A stretch of DNA of 64,000 bases from DTU032 sp964346175 (lineage in GTDB: Bacteria; Bacillota; Clostridia; Saccharofermentanales; DTU023): NCBI GenBank assembly GCA_964346175.1, contig CAYFTG010000003.1:54967-118966 (forward strand), in the 5' to 3' direction. Of this stretch, positions 8,227 through 16,536 are shown one piece after another. Position 1 is the stretch's first letter. Each line of letters opens with the position of its first letter. The notes beneath the pieces are model-generated. The model had not been told where the DNA came from. It searched no databases and saw only the letters and a program-made list of their open reading frames with translations. Made by a program: the position numbers and the translations under genes.

Positions 8227-9762
8227 ATGGCCAAAAACAGAATGGAAGTTTTGACAATCGACGGGCATAGCCTGAGTACAGAAGATGTGTATAAAGTTGC
8301 CAGCGGCAAACAGCAAGTGCGCTTCTCGGCCGAAGCCCGAGAGAAGATGAATGCATCTTTTGCACTGGTTCAGAAGATAGCCGCCAGCGGCAAAGCTACA
8401 TATGGCATTTCTACCGGCTTCGGTGAAATGTCGAAAGTCTATATCTCTGAGGAGAACAACGCTGAATTGCAACGCAACTTGATTGTCAGCCACGCCTGTG
8501 CGGTTGGGGAAGCTTTTTCCGAAACTTTAACCCGGGCCATCATGCTTCTGCGTCTGAATACTCTCGCGTCAGGCTTTTCCGGAGTAAACCCTGGAGTCAC
8601 AGACCTGCTGCTTGATTGCCTGAATGCGAATGTCTTGCCGCTTATCCCGCAACAGGGTTCACTAGGAGCTTCCGGAGATCTGGCAAATCTGGCCCACATG
8701 GCCTTACTCCTGATTGGCGAGGGAAGAGCAATCTGCAATGGTGAAGAGATGTCCGGCTCAGAAGCCTTACGCAAGAACAATCTCAGCCCCGTCACTTTAA
8801 GCGGGAAAGACGGATTAGCCCTGATTAACGGCACTACAATCATGGCAGCTGTCGGCACGCTGGCCTTGCTGCAAGCTGAAAGAGCTATGCAAGCAGCCAC
8901 AGCAGCCGCTGCCTTGACTTTTGAAGCCTTGCACGGCTTTACAGCTGCCTATGATGCACGTATACATGCACTGAGGCAGCAGCAGGGACAGATTGACACT
9001 GCTAAATATATGCTGCGGCTTCTGGAAGGTAGTGAATACGCCAACACCAGAGTGGAAGATGTTCAAGATCCCTACACCTTGCGTTGTGTCCCTCAGGTGC
9101 ATGGCGCCAGTTTAGATGCGATTAATTATGTAAAGAACGTTATCAAGCCCGAACTTAATGCGGTCACCGATAACCCTCTTGTATTCGTTGAGACAGGAGA
9201 GGTAATTTCGGGTGGAAATTTCCACGGCCAACCGCTGGCTCTAGCATTAGATTTTCTAGCAATTGCTACGGCAGAACTGGCGAACATCTCTGAAAGGCGC
9301 ATCGAGCGTCTGGTAAATCCCCAGCTGTCGGGTGGTTTGCCTGCTTTCCTAAGTGAGAGTGAAGGTCTTCATTCCGGCTTAATGATCCCTCAGTATACTG
9401 CCGCCGCACTGGTCTCCGAAAACAAGGTTCTCACGCACCCTGCTTCAGTGGACTCGATCCCGTCGTCAGCAAATAAAGAAGACCATGTGAGTATGGGTGC
9501 CATATCGGCTCGCAAGGCTTTACAGGTTACGGAGAACGTCTTGCATGTAATCGCAATCGAACTGATAGCGGCTGCTCAAGCACTGGATGTGCAGGAAAAG
9601 CGGCAATTAGGTGAGGGTACAGAGCTGATTTATAATTTTGTGAGGGAGCAGATTGCCTTCCTTGACAGAGATCGTGTACTGTCTGATGATATAGTAAAAT
9701 TAAAAGAACTTTTGTCTGAGGACATCTTATCCGATGTACTGCAGCAGATTCAGGAGGTATGA
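8227..9762 (+). CDS. hutH: Histidine ammonia-lyase
   Basis: HutH removes ammonia from L-histidine to give trans-urocanate, the first step of histidine degradation. The 511-residue length is typical. The Ala-Ser-Gly triad that cyclises into the MIO cofactor is in GSLGASGDLANLAH (about residues 141-154), and the family segments DNPLVF and NFHGQPLALALD are present. ATG 8227 is chosen because AGGATAGGA lies directly upstream; an in-frame GTG at 8203 would touch the palindrome and lacks an SD. The cyclodeaminase gene follows one codon later. No hutU, hutI or hutG is in the window. Confidence 0.93.
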   Translation: MAKNRMEVLTIDGHSLSTEDVYKVASGKQQVRFSAEAREKMNASFALVQKIAASGKATYGISTGFGEMSKVYISEENNAELQRNLIVSHACAVGEAFSETLTRAIMLLRLNTLASGFSGVNPGVTDLLLDCLNANVLPLIPQQGSLGASGDLANLAHMALLLIGEGRAICNGEEMSGSEALRKNNLSPVTLSGKDGLALINGTTIMAAVGTLALLQAERAMQAATAAAALTFEALHGFTAAYDARIHALRQQQGQIDTAKYMLRLLEGSEYANTRVEDVQDPYTLRCVPQVHGASLDAINYVKNVIKPELNAVTDNPLVFVETGEVISGGNFHGQPLALALDFLAIATAELANISERRIERLVNPQLSGGLPAFLSESEGLHSGLMIPQYTAAALVSENKVLTHPASVDSIPSSANKEDHVSMGAISARKALQVTENVLHVIAIELIAAAQALDVQEKRQLGEGTELIYNFVREQIAFLDRDRVLSDDIVKLKELLSEDILSDVLQQIQEV

Positions 9763-10404
9763 ATGTCTAAATTTAAAAACTATACTGTAGAAGACTTTAT
9801 TGCTGAAGCCGCAAGCGATTCGCCGGCACCCGGTGGCGGTAGTGTGGCAGCCTTAGTGGCCGCCTTGGGCGCTGCCCTAGGTGAGATGGTTTACAATCTC
9901 ACAAAAGATAAGAAATCTTTCTCCGAACTGAGCGAAGAGAATAAGACAGCAGTCAAAGCTGATTACACGGCTCTAAGCGCATTGCACGCAGAACTCGTGG
10001 ATCTGATTGACGAGGATACGGTCGCTTTTAACACCTTTATGGACGCATTACGTCTCCCTAAGGAAACAGAAGAAGAGATCGCAGTCCGCAAAGAAGCTAT
10101 GGCTAATGCAGCAATAGTTTCCATGCAGGTCCCGCTGGATACCGCAGGTAAAAGTCTGCAAATTCTTAAGCATATGGGTTCACTAGCTCGCTATGGTAAT
10201 AAGAATTGCATTTCTGATGCCGGAGTAGGAGCTTTTCTCGCACGCGCCTCTGTCGAATCTGCGGTCATGAATGTACGCATCAATATTCCTAGTGTTAAAG
10301 ATGAGGAAGTAGCCAGACAGGCTGAAAAGTCTTGCGAAAAATACCTGGAAGAAGCTGAAGCACTCTGCGAAGAAATTGTCAAAGAAGTCTATCAAAAAAT
10401 TTAG
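9763..10404 (+). CDS. fchA: Cyclodeaminase/cyclohydrolase family protein (FchA/FTCD C-domain type)
   Basis: Small helical protein of 213 residues of the formiminotransferase-cyclodeaminase C-domain family, which acts on 5-formimino- or 5,10-methenyl-tetrahydrofolate. The signature SPAPGGGSVAALVAALGAAL is at about residues 20-39, followed by FNTFMDALRLP and a C-terminal helix. The ATG has an AGGAGG SD that overlaps the end of hutH, so the two are co-transcribed. Pairing with hutH fits a role in passing the formimino group of histidine to folate. A methenyl-THF cyclohydrolase role without histidine catabolism is an alternative. Confidence 0.85.
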   Translation: MSKFKNYTVEDFIAEAASDSPAPGGGSVAALVAALGAALGEMVYNLTKDKKSFSELSEENKTAVKADYTALSALHAELVDLIDEDTVAFNTFMDALRLPKETEEEIAVRKEAMANAAIVSMQVPLDTAGKSLQILKHMGSLARYGNKNCISDAGVGAFLARASVESAVMNVRINIPSVKDEEVARQAEKSCEKYLEEAEALCEEIVKEVYQKI

Positions 10405-10427
10405 TTTATAATACTATCTTGCTTAAC

Positions 10428-10458
10428 AGGGCTGGTCTGTGATCGGCCCTTTCTTATT
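10428..10458 (+). terminator. Intrinsic terminator of the hutH-fchA unit
   Basis: A 10-bp stem with G-T pairs (AGGGCTGGTC, loop TGT, GATCGGCCCT) is followed by the T-rich TTCTTATT, 24 bases after the fchA stop codon. Confidence 0.75.
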
Positions 10459-10525
10459 GTAGCTACTCCGCATTTCAAACATAAAGATTGTGTAGTGGAG
10501 AACTAACACTCTAATAAACAAATGT

Positions 10526-10554
10526 TTGACATCTGCATTAATCCCTAATACAAT
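10526..10554 (+). promoter_or_regulatory. Sigma-A type promoter for rny
   Basis: TTGACA (10526-10531) and TACAAT (10549-10554) are separated by exactly 17 bases, close to the housekeeping consensus. Transcription would begin near 10561, leaving a leader of about 80-95 bases before rny. Nothing else stands out in the 235-base gap between fchA and rny apart from this promoter and the terminator before it. Confidence 0.75.
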
Positions 10555-10639
10555 TACATGCAATAACTAACGATGAGATTATTAGTAATTAATAATTGCT
10601 ATATTTTAATATCATTGTATTGTAGTTTGACAATTAAAT

Positions 10640-12217
10640 ATGGAGGTGATTACCATTAACTGGCTAGAATTATTAGTCGGTCTTTCAATCGGTGCTCTCC
10701 TCGCTGTGCTTTTAACCAGAATGTATTTTATCAAAGGTCTGGATGAAAAGAGTAAGAAGCTGGATGAGTCCCGAAAAAAGACAGAAGAAGAAGCCTTAGA
10801 ACTAATTGGTGAAGCTGTTAAGACAGGTGAAGATAAAAAACGTGAGTTATTATTGCTTGCGAAAGAAGAAGTTCACAAAGCCCGTCTCGAGTTAGAGAAA
10901 GATGTACGCGAAAAGCGTCAGGATATCTCTCGTGAACGAGCACGTCTGGAGCAGAAAGAAGAACAGCTGGATCGCAGAACTCAAAGTGTGGAAGATCGTG
11001 GTCGCAACAACGACTTACGTGAGCGTACTTTGAATGAGCGAGAAGCAGAGATTCAAGAACTTGAAGCCCGAAAAACTGCCGAGTTGGAACGCATCGCCGG
11101 TTTAACAGTCAGTGAAGCGCGTGATCTAGTCCTCGAAGATGCTGAAAGAGAATACCGCCATGATATGGCAGTTCTTTTCCGCAAAATTGAAGATGAGAGT
11201 AAGGCGAAAGCTGATGACCGAGCAAAAGAAATTGTGGTCTCTTCAATCCAACGCTACGCCTCAGACTATGTCTCAGACGCAAGCGTGTCGGTTGTAGTTT
11301 TGCCCAATGAAGAAATGAAGGGTAGAATTATCGGCCGAGAAGGGCGCAATATCCGCACCATTGAACAATTAACCGGTGTTGATCTGATCATCGATGATAC
11401 CCCTGAAGCAGTGATTATTTCTTGCTTTGATCCTATAAGACGAGAAATTGCCAGGATTGCAATTGAAAAGCTCGTTCAGGATGGCAGAATACATCCCTCC
11501 CGCATTGAAGAAATGGTAGAAAAAGCTAAAAAAGAGGTCAAAAACTCGATTATTGAAGCGGGTGAACAGGCCGTCTTTGAAACTGGTGTGATCGGACTGC
11601 CACAAGAGATTATTAATACTCTGGGCAGACTGCGTTATCGTACCAGTTACGGACAAAACGTCCTACAGCATTCTATCGAAGTTTGTTTCTTGACGGGAAT
11701 GATGGCAGCCGAATTGGATCTTGATGTTGACGCAGCTAAGCGTGCAGGTCTCCTGCATGATATCGGTAAAGCAGTGGATTTTGAAATGGAAGGTTCCCAC
11801 GTCCAATTAGGTGTGGAGCTGGCGAAACGCCATAAGCTCGACAATATTACCATTAACGGTATCGAATCACACCATGGCGATACAGAACCTAACACGCTAA
11901 TCTCTTCATTGGTCGGAGCCGCAGACGCAATCTCGGCAGCAAGACCCGGAGCCCGCAGGGACAACGTTGAAAACTATATTCGACGTATTGAAAGATTAGA
12001 AGAAATCGCTAATTCAATGGAAGGCGTAGAAAGTTCTTACGCAGTACAAGCCGGTCGTGAAATTCGTGTAATCGTCATGCCGGAAAAAATGTCTGAAGAG
12101 GAAATGCCTCTTCGCGCACACGAAATAAGCAAACAAATTGAACAAGAGCTTAATTATCCCGGTCAGATTAAAGTTAATCTTATTCGGGAAAGTCGTGTAG
12201 TTGATTATGCTAAATAA
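10640..12217 (+). CDS. rny: Ribonuclease Y
   Basis: RNase Y is the membrane-anchored endoribonuclease that starts mRNA decay in many Firmicutes. The 525-residue protein has an N-terminal transmembrane helix (about residues 8-29), a long charged coiled coil (about 30-180), a KH domain with MKGRIIGREGRNIRTIEQL (about 226-244), and an HD domain with LLHDIGKAVDFE (about 369-380). ATG 10640 has no upstream SD. A near-perfect SD, GGAGGTGAT (10642-10650), begins on its last base and is ideally placed for an ATT codon at 10655, so the true start may be 10655. Confidence 0.94.
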   Translation: MEVITINWLELLVGLSIGALLAVLLTRMYFIKGLDEKSKKLDESRKKTEEEALELIGEAVKTGEDKKRELLLLAKEEVHKARLELEKDVREKRQDISRERARLEQKEEQLDRRTQSVEDRGRNNDLRERTLNEREAEIQELEARKTAELERIAGLTVSEARDLVLEDAEREYRHDMAVLFRKIEDESKAKADDRAKEIVVSSIQRYASDYVSDASVSVVVLPNEEMKGRIIGREGRNIRTIEQLTGVDLIIDDTPEAVIISCFDPIRREIARIAIEKLVQDGRIHPSRIEEMVEKAKKEVKNSIIEAGEQAVFETGVIGLPQEIINTLGRLRYRTSYGQNVLQHSIEVCFLTGMMAAELDLDVDAAKRAGLLHDIGKAVDFEMEGSHVQLGVELAKRHKLDNITINGIESHHGDTEPNTLISSLVGAADAISAARPGARRDNVENYIRRIERLEEIANSMEGVESSYAVQAGREIRVIVMPEKMSEEEMPLRAHEISKQIEQELNYPGQIKVNLIRESRVVDYAK

Positions 12218-12225
12218 AGTAGAGA

Positions 12226-12258
12226 AGCTGTCTCTGTTGAGGAGGCAGCTTTTTTATT
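12226..12258 (+). terminator. Intrinsic terminator of rny
   Basis: AGCTGTCTCT, a five-base loop, then GAGGCAGCT form a 10-bp stem (two G-T pairs) running into TTTTTTATT, eight bases after the rny stop. Confidence 0.85.
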
Positions 12259-12361
12259 GGGGAAAATTACATTTATGACATCAAGTCGGAGCTAAAGAGA
12301 AATTACTTCTGGCAGTTTTTCACTCATAAATCTTTCACTTTATGGTAGTCTGGTTTCTAGC

Positions 12362-14302
12362 ATGAAAAGGTCAAAGCAACAGCAATCTTTACATATTTGC
12401 AGCAGCATAAAAGCCGTACTTTCATTAGGGCTTTGTTTATTGCTGTTCGCATTTCCTCTGGCTTGCCAAAGCAGTCCTGAAACCCAAAACTCCGACCCTG
12501 TAATAAATCAGAGCGAAAACTTGATCCCCACTATCGTAGGCGGTTCAGAAACACCGTCTGAAAGTTTGCGCCTACGTTATCTAGACGAGGGGAATCTCAA
12601 TCCGTTGAGGAAACACTCGTATGTGAATCGTTCAGTTTTTTCATTAGTATATGAATCTTTATTTGCCTTTAATGCTGCGGGTTCTTTACAAGCGCAGTTG
12701 GTCGAGTCTGCACAAGTATCTAACGACATGCTGACTTGGACTTTAAATCTTAAGGATGTAAACTTTCACTCGGGGGAGAAGTTGACTGCCGCAGATGTTG
12801 AAGCCTCCCTGCGTCTGTGGCTTGAAGTAAATCTTGAGTATTCTCTTGCAGAATGGGAGGACGAGGAACAAACTCCTCCGAACGGAGACGAGACAGATCC
12901 TGATGCAGAGCAAGACACTGAAACAGATGCTGAAACCGATGATACTGATGGGACTGAGCCCGATGATTTGGATCCGGATTCTGAGGAAACAATCGACGGC
13001 CCGGATAGCCCAGAGGATGATCTGGAAGTCGATGATGAGATTGAAGAGACTTCAGAGCCGACAACAGATGCTGCGGATGAAACCTACGATTACTATATCG
13101 ATACGCCGGTACTAGGAGAGCCCGCTCAGGTAGAGAGTTTTTCTGCTACTTATAGGGTCAGTCTAGAGCGTGCAAGCTTGATCGAGGCGGTTGATAGTAG
13201 TGATCCAACAATTATCAAAATACGCTTGCACGAAGCTGCTCCTATTCTGGATCTACTCACATTTCCTATAATTCCCGCGGATTATACTGAAAGCAATTTT
13301 TACGAGATAATTCCCGGAAGTGGAAGTTACCGCATCGTAGAAAGAGACACTCAGGGAAACTTGCATCTCAGTGCTTGGCAGCAAGACGAGGCCAAGGCTA
13401 AGGATATTGTTGCTGTCAATTGTGCTGATGTAATGGAAGCATTAGCTTTGTTCGAAGACAATAAGCTCGACGTGCTCCTCATGGATCGAACGGAAGCTTC
13501 CCGTCTACAAGGGCGTTCACGGGTTAGGAGCCAGGATTATGAAGATTCGGGTTTTGTTTCTTTATATGTACCGAACAACAACCTCAGAGCTCAGCTTGAA
13601 ACTGTTTTTTCCACTAACAGTCCTGAGTATATAAGTGCACCTTTTCAGTACTCACCATATTACATCCGTCCCGGCGATGTCCGACTGCTCGATCAAAGAG
13701 AGATCGTAAGCGAAAATGACAATGGTAGTAGCGCGTCGGAAAATGTAAATCCGCCTTCCTCCGCTGCCACCGCTCCTGATGACGACGCTGAAGTTGAAGT
13801 GGATTTGCCGGTTTATCGCATTCTGCTGCCACGGGTTTTTTATCCGTATGGGCTACAGAATCAATTGACGTCGCTAATTGCACAAATCGGTGGCGAAGCT
13901 GAATATAAGTTGGTGCGGGCAGAAGATTACGAAGAAGAGCTAAAAGAGCAAGATTATGATCTGGCTCTCTTGCTGGACGAGAGTGCATCTTTTGGAGATC
14001 CCTTCGATTATGCCCTTGGCTTATTACAGTACGAACTGATCGATAATCTAAGTGTCTCCAATACACAAAAAACTATACTGACTGATGGCAGAATGGAGCA
14101 GGCGCTCATGCTTGAAGAGGGGCAGAGTCTTGAAGCTCATTATCTGCAATCTGTTCACGATTTGTTTTCAGAACTTCCCGTAATCGGGCTTTGTACTACC
14201 TCGACCTTGCTGTGGTATCGTGACGGGGTCGAAGGAATTTTAGCCGGCACAGCTGAATTACCTTATCTTGGAATAGAAAGTTTAGAAGTATGGCAGCCAT
14301 AA
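12362..14302 (+). CDS. Oligopeptide-type ABC transporter substrate-binding lipoprotein with acidic insert
   Basis: The 646-residue protein has a signal peptide with lipobox FPLAC, placing the lipidated cysteine at residue 35. The segment LRYLDEGNLNPL, a Leu-Val-Tyr-Glu-Ser motif and WTLNLKDVNFHSGEKLTAADV (here in two parts) match solute-binding family 5, which binds peptides, metal-peptide complexes or sugars outside the membrane. Residues about 165-243 are almost entirely Asp, Glu, Thr, Pro and Ser and interrupt the domain; a shorter acidic stretch is near residue 470. No permease or ATPase genes adjoin, so the ligand is unknown. There is no SD before the ATG. It overlaps lspA by 13 bases. 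Confidence 0.8.
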   Translation: MKRSKQQQSLHICSSIKAVLSLGLCLLLFAFPLACQSSPETQNSDPVINQSENLIPTIVGGSETPSESLRLRYLDEGNLNPLRKHSYVNRSVFSLVYESLFAFNAAGSLQAQLVESAQVSNDMLTWTLNLKDVNFHSGEKLTAADVEASLRLWLEVNLEYSLAEWEDEEQTPPNGDETDPDAEQDTETDAETDDTDGTEPDDLDPDSEETIDGPDSPEDDLEVDDEIEETSEPTTDAADETYDYYIDTPVLGEPAQVESFSATYRVSLERASLIEAVDSSDPTIIKIRLHEAAPILDLLTFPIIPADYTESNFYEIIPGSGSYRIVERDTQGNLHLSAWQQDEAKAKDIVAVNCADVMEALALFEDNKLDVLLMDRTEASRLQGRSRVRSQDYEDSGFVSLYVPNNNLRAQLETVFSTNSPEYISAPFQYSPYYIRPGDVRLLDQREIVSENDNGSSASENVNPPSSAATAPDDDAEVEVDLPVYRILLPRVFYPYGLQNQLTSLIAQIGGEAEYKLVRAEDYEEELKEQDYDLALLLDESASFGDPFDYALGLLQYELIDNLSVSNTQKTILTDGRMEQALMLEEGQSLEAHYLQSVHDLFSELPVIGLCTTSTLLWYRDGVEGILAGTAELPYLGIESLEVWQP

Positions 14303-14802
14303 TTGTGACAATTTTACTTACATTAGACCAGTTGACCAAAGGACTGGTTGAACGTTTTTTGGGACCGGGTGAATCTATCGTTGTTATTCCCAATTTTTTC
14401 CAAATCCGAATGTCAAGCAACATGGGAGCTGCTTGGGGTTTTCTTTCCGGTGTCTCATGGGGCATTCATATCTTGTCCTTGCTCTCTTTGCTCATGTCAC
14501 TTCTTATCATTTACTGGATGAAGGGGACTGAGGACAAGAAGGCACGCCTGGTAATGACTTTGATCTTAGCGGGTAGTCTGGGCAATCTGATTGACCGCGT
14601 GCGCATTGGTGCAGTCACTGATTTCCTCATGTTTAATTTCGGTTCTTATTATTTCCCCAGTTTTAATGTGGCTGACATGTGCATCACCATTGGCGCCGGT
14701 CTTTTGATTCTGTTTGCCATAATTGATAAGCATTTTGTTAATAATTTGCTACGCATTGAAGATACGGTAAGCACTCCGGGAGCGGATGACGATGCAGCAT
14801 GA
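14290..14802 (+). CDS. lspA: Lipoprotein signal peptidase (signal peptidase II)
   Basis: LspA cleaves the signal peptide of prolipoproteins after lipid modification of the cysteine. It is an aspartic protease with four membrane helices. Its 170 residues contain the conserved NMGAAWGF motif (about residues 38-45), the first catalytic aspartate in NLIDRVRIGAVTDF, and the second in FNVADMCITIG. The start lies inside the 3' end of the upstream lipoprotein gene, and the 3' end overlaps rluD by 17 bases. The upstream gene encodes one of its likely substrates. Confidence 0.93.
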   Translation: MAAIIVTILLTLDQLTKGLVERFLGPGESIVVIPNFFQIRMSSNMGAAWGFLSGVSWGIHILSLLSLLMSLLIIYWMKGTEDKKARLVMTLILAGSLGNLIDRVRIGAVTDFLMFNFGSYYFPSFNVADMCITIGAGLLILFAIIDKHFVNNLLRIEDTVSTPGADDDAA

Positions 14803-15715
14803 GTTCCGTGTTGAGGAGAAGAACGCAGGGCTGCGAATCGATCGGTTTTTGGCCGAACTTTTCCCTGACAAATCTCGTTCCTTCTGGCAAAAATTGATCT
14901 CTCAGAATTCTGTTTTGATTAATGGCAGTCCGGTCAAAAGTTCTTATACTGTGGAAACTAATAACCTTGTCCGTGTCGAATATTCCGAGGTCGCTTTGGA
15001 GGCAGAAGCAGAAACAGAAAAAAAAGCGCCACCTTTGTATATCATCTTTGAGGATAAGGATATAGCTGTGATTGAAAAGGAAGCTGGAATTGTCACTCAT
15101 TCTGCACCTGGGCACAGCTCCGGCACTTTGGCTGAAGCTGTACAAAACTACTTCGGAGATAATTTATCAGATCTTGGCGACAGCAAGAGGCGCGGTATTG
15201 TGCATCGCTTAGACAAGGATACTTCCGGTTTATTGCTGATTGCTAAGAACAATAACGCGCATAAGGAGCTCGCTAAAGCGTTTAAGAAGCACGAAGTTCT
15301 GCGTGAGTATCAGTCCATTGTCATGGGTACGCCCGAGACAAACACAGGATTGATCGACGCACCATTGGGCCGAGATCCGCAACAGCGTAAGCGCATGTCT
15401 GTCCAGTCTGAAGGCAAGTATGCGCGGACATATTTTGAAGTCTTGGGTAGTAATAACGGGCTCTCACATTTGCTCCTCCGGCTTGAGACAGGACGCACTC
15501 ATCAGATTAGGGTGCATCTTGCAATGATTAACTGTCCTATCTTGAACGATGAGAAATATGGAGGCAATCGTGTTCGTGTTTTGGACGAAGACGATCTGCT
15601 GCTCCATGCCTCGAAATTGGCCTTTACTCATCCTGTAAGTGGCGAAGAGCTCAGTTTCAGTAGTTACTTGCCACGAAGGTTTGATTTTTTCTTGGAAGAA
15701 ATTTACGGAAAATAA
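14786..15715 (+). CDS. rluD: RluD-family 23S rRNA pseudouridine synthase
   Basis: This 309-residue protein has an N-terminal S4 RNA-binding domain (about residues 12-70: GLRIDRFLAELFPDKSR) and the RluA-type catalytic domain with the hallmark HRLDKDTSGLLLIAK (about 138-152), whose aspartate is catalytic, and RLETGRTHQIRVHL. Such enzymes make pseudouridine in 23S rRNA or tRNA; the exact target is not clear from sequence. In Firmicutes it regularly follows lspA, as here. An alternative ATG lies two codons downstream at 14792 and is better spaced from the GGGAG SD. Confidence 0.9.
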   Translation: MTMQHEFRVEEKNAGLRIDRFLAELFPDKSRSFWQKLISQNSVLINGSPVKSSYTVETNNLVRVEYSEVALEAEAETEKKAPPLYIIFEDKDIAVIEKEAGIVTHSAPGHSSGTLAEAVQNYFGDNLSDLGDSKRRGIVHRLDKDTSGLLLIAKNNNAHKELAKAFKKHEVLREYQSIVMGTPETNTGLIDAPLGRDPQQRKRMSVQSEGKYARTYFEVLGSNNGLSHLLLRLETGRTHQIRVHLAMINCPILNDEKYGGNRVRVLDEDDLLLHASKLAFTHPVSGEELSFSSYLPRRFDFFLEEIYGK

Positions 15716-15774
15716 GTGCTAGAATATTAGTTAAAATATTTGATACATTCAAACAAACTTGCCTGCACATGATG

Positions 15775-15780
15775 TATTCT
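15775..15780 (+). promoter_or_regulatory. Candidate -10 box placing transcription start on the first DUF881 ATG
   Basis: TATTCT is followed by six bases and then the ATG at 15787, where transcription would be expected to begin. No SD is visible upstream of that ATG. No convincing -35 was found, so this is a weak call. Confidence 0.35.
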
Positions 15781-15786
15781 TAATAT

Positions 15787-16515
15787 ATGACAAAAAAGAA
15801 GCGACACAGTCTATTAATTGCTCTCCTGATGCTTGTCTTGGGCCTTGCGCTTAGTGCATTCGGCCGATCTTTGCTTGCAGGCAAAGATAGCAGCGGCGAA
15901 CGCATTGCTCACTATCAGGAGACTCTTCTTGAATACGAGGCTTTAGAAGCTCAAAACCAGCGTTTAACTGAACAAAACGAGCAATTAGAGGCTAAGAAGG
16001 ACGTGCTCATCGCAAGTTTGGAAGGGCACGAAGATTTAGATCAGCTTCTTAAAGAGAGAGAGGCCTACGCTGTGGCTGCCGGCTTGACTGCTGTCGAAGG
16101 ACCCGGCATAAGAATTGTTCTACAGGATCGAATAGAATACGATCCCACGAGACATCCGATCGAAGCCATCGTTCATGACAAAACAGTACTTCACGTCATT
16201 GACATTTTGAAGGCCAACGGTGCTCAGGCTCTGGCTTTTAATGATATGCGTCTTACCGCTGTAGCTAAGATCGGCTGTATTGGACCAACTATTCTGTGTT
16301 ATGACATGAGGCAAATGCCGCCTTATGTTATCGAGGCAATCGGTCCAATTGAAGACATGGCGAATGCTATCGCCGCCGACGCCTATCTCAAACATATTAC
16401 AAGTCCTGAGATCGGCATTCGTATGAATGTGGCAGTGGAAGACAATTTGGAACTTCCCTCGTTCTCCCGCACCGGAGACTATCGCTCACAGATAAATTTG
16501 TTAGAACTTAGATAA
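15787..16515 (+). CDS. DUF881 family protein, first of a tandem pair
   Basis: The 242-residue protein has a short cytoplasmic KKKR start, a transmembrane helix (about residues 8-27), a coiled coil (about 40-80, rich in Gln, Glu and Leu), then a DUF881 domain (about 95-240) with EGPGIRIVLQDR and an NGAQALAFNDMRLT segment. DUF881 proteins (YlxW/YlxX type) are extracytoplasmic, anchored proteins of unknown role found near division and sporulation genes. It is 36% or so similar by eye to the next gene, with the same layout. There is no SD; see the -10 box just upstream. Confidence 0.82.
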   Translation: MTKKKRHSLLIALLMLVLGLALSAFGRSLLAGKDSSGERIAHYQETLLEYEALEAQNQRLTEQNEQLEAKKDVLIASLEGHEDLDQLLKEREAYAVAAGLTAVEGPGIRIVLQDRIEYDPTRHPIEAIVHDKTVLHVIDILKANGAQALAFNDMRLTAVAKIGCIGPTILCYDMRQMPPYVIEAIGPIEDMANAIAADAYLKHITSPEIGIRMNVAVEDNLELPSFSRTGDYRSQINLLELR

Positions 16516-16536
16516 ACCTTAGGAGATTACTTACTT

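Noticed and set aside
10627..10655. Second TTGACA close to rny
   Set aside because: TTGACA at 10627-10632 has no -10 at a workable distance; the promoter at 10526-10554 is better.
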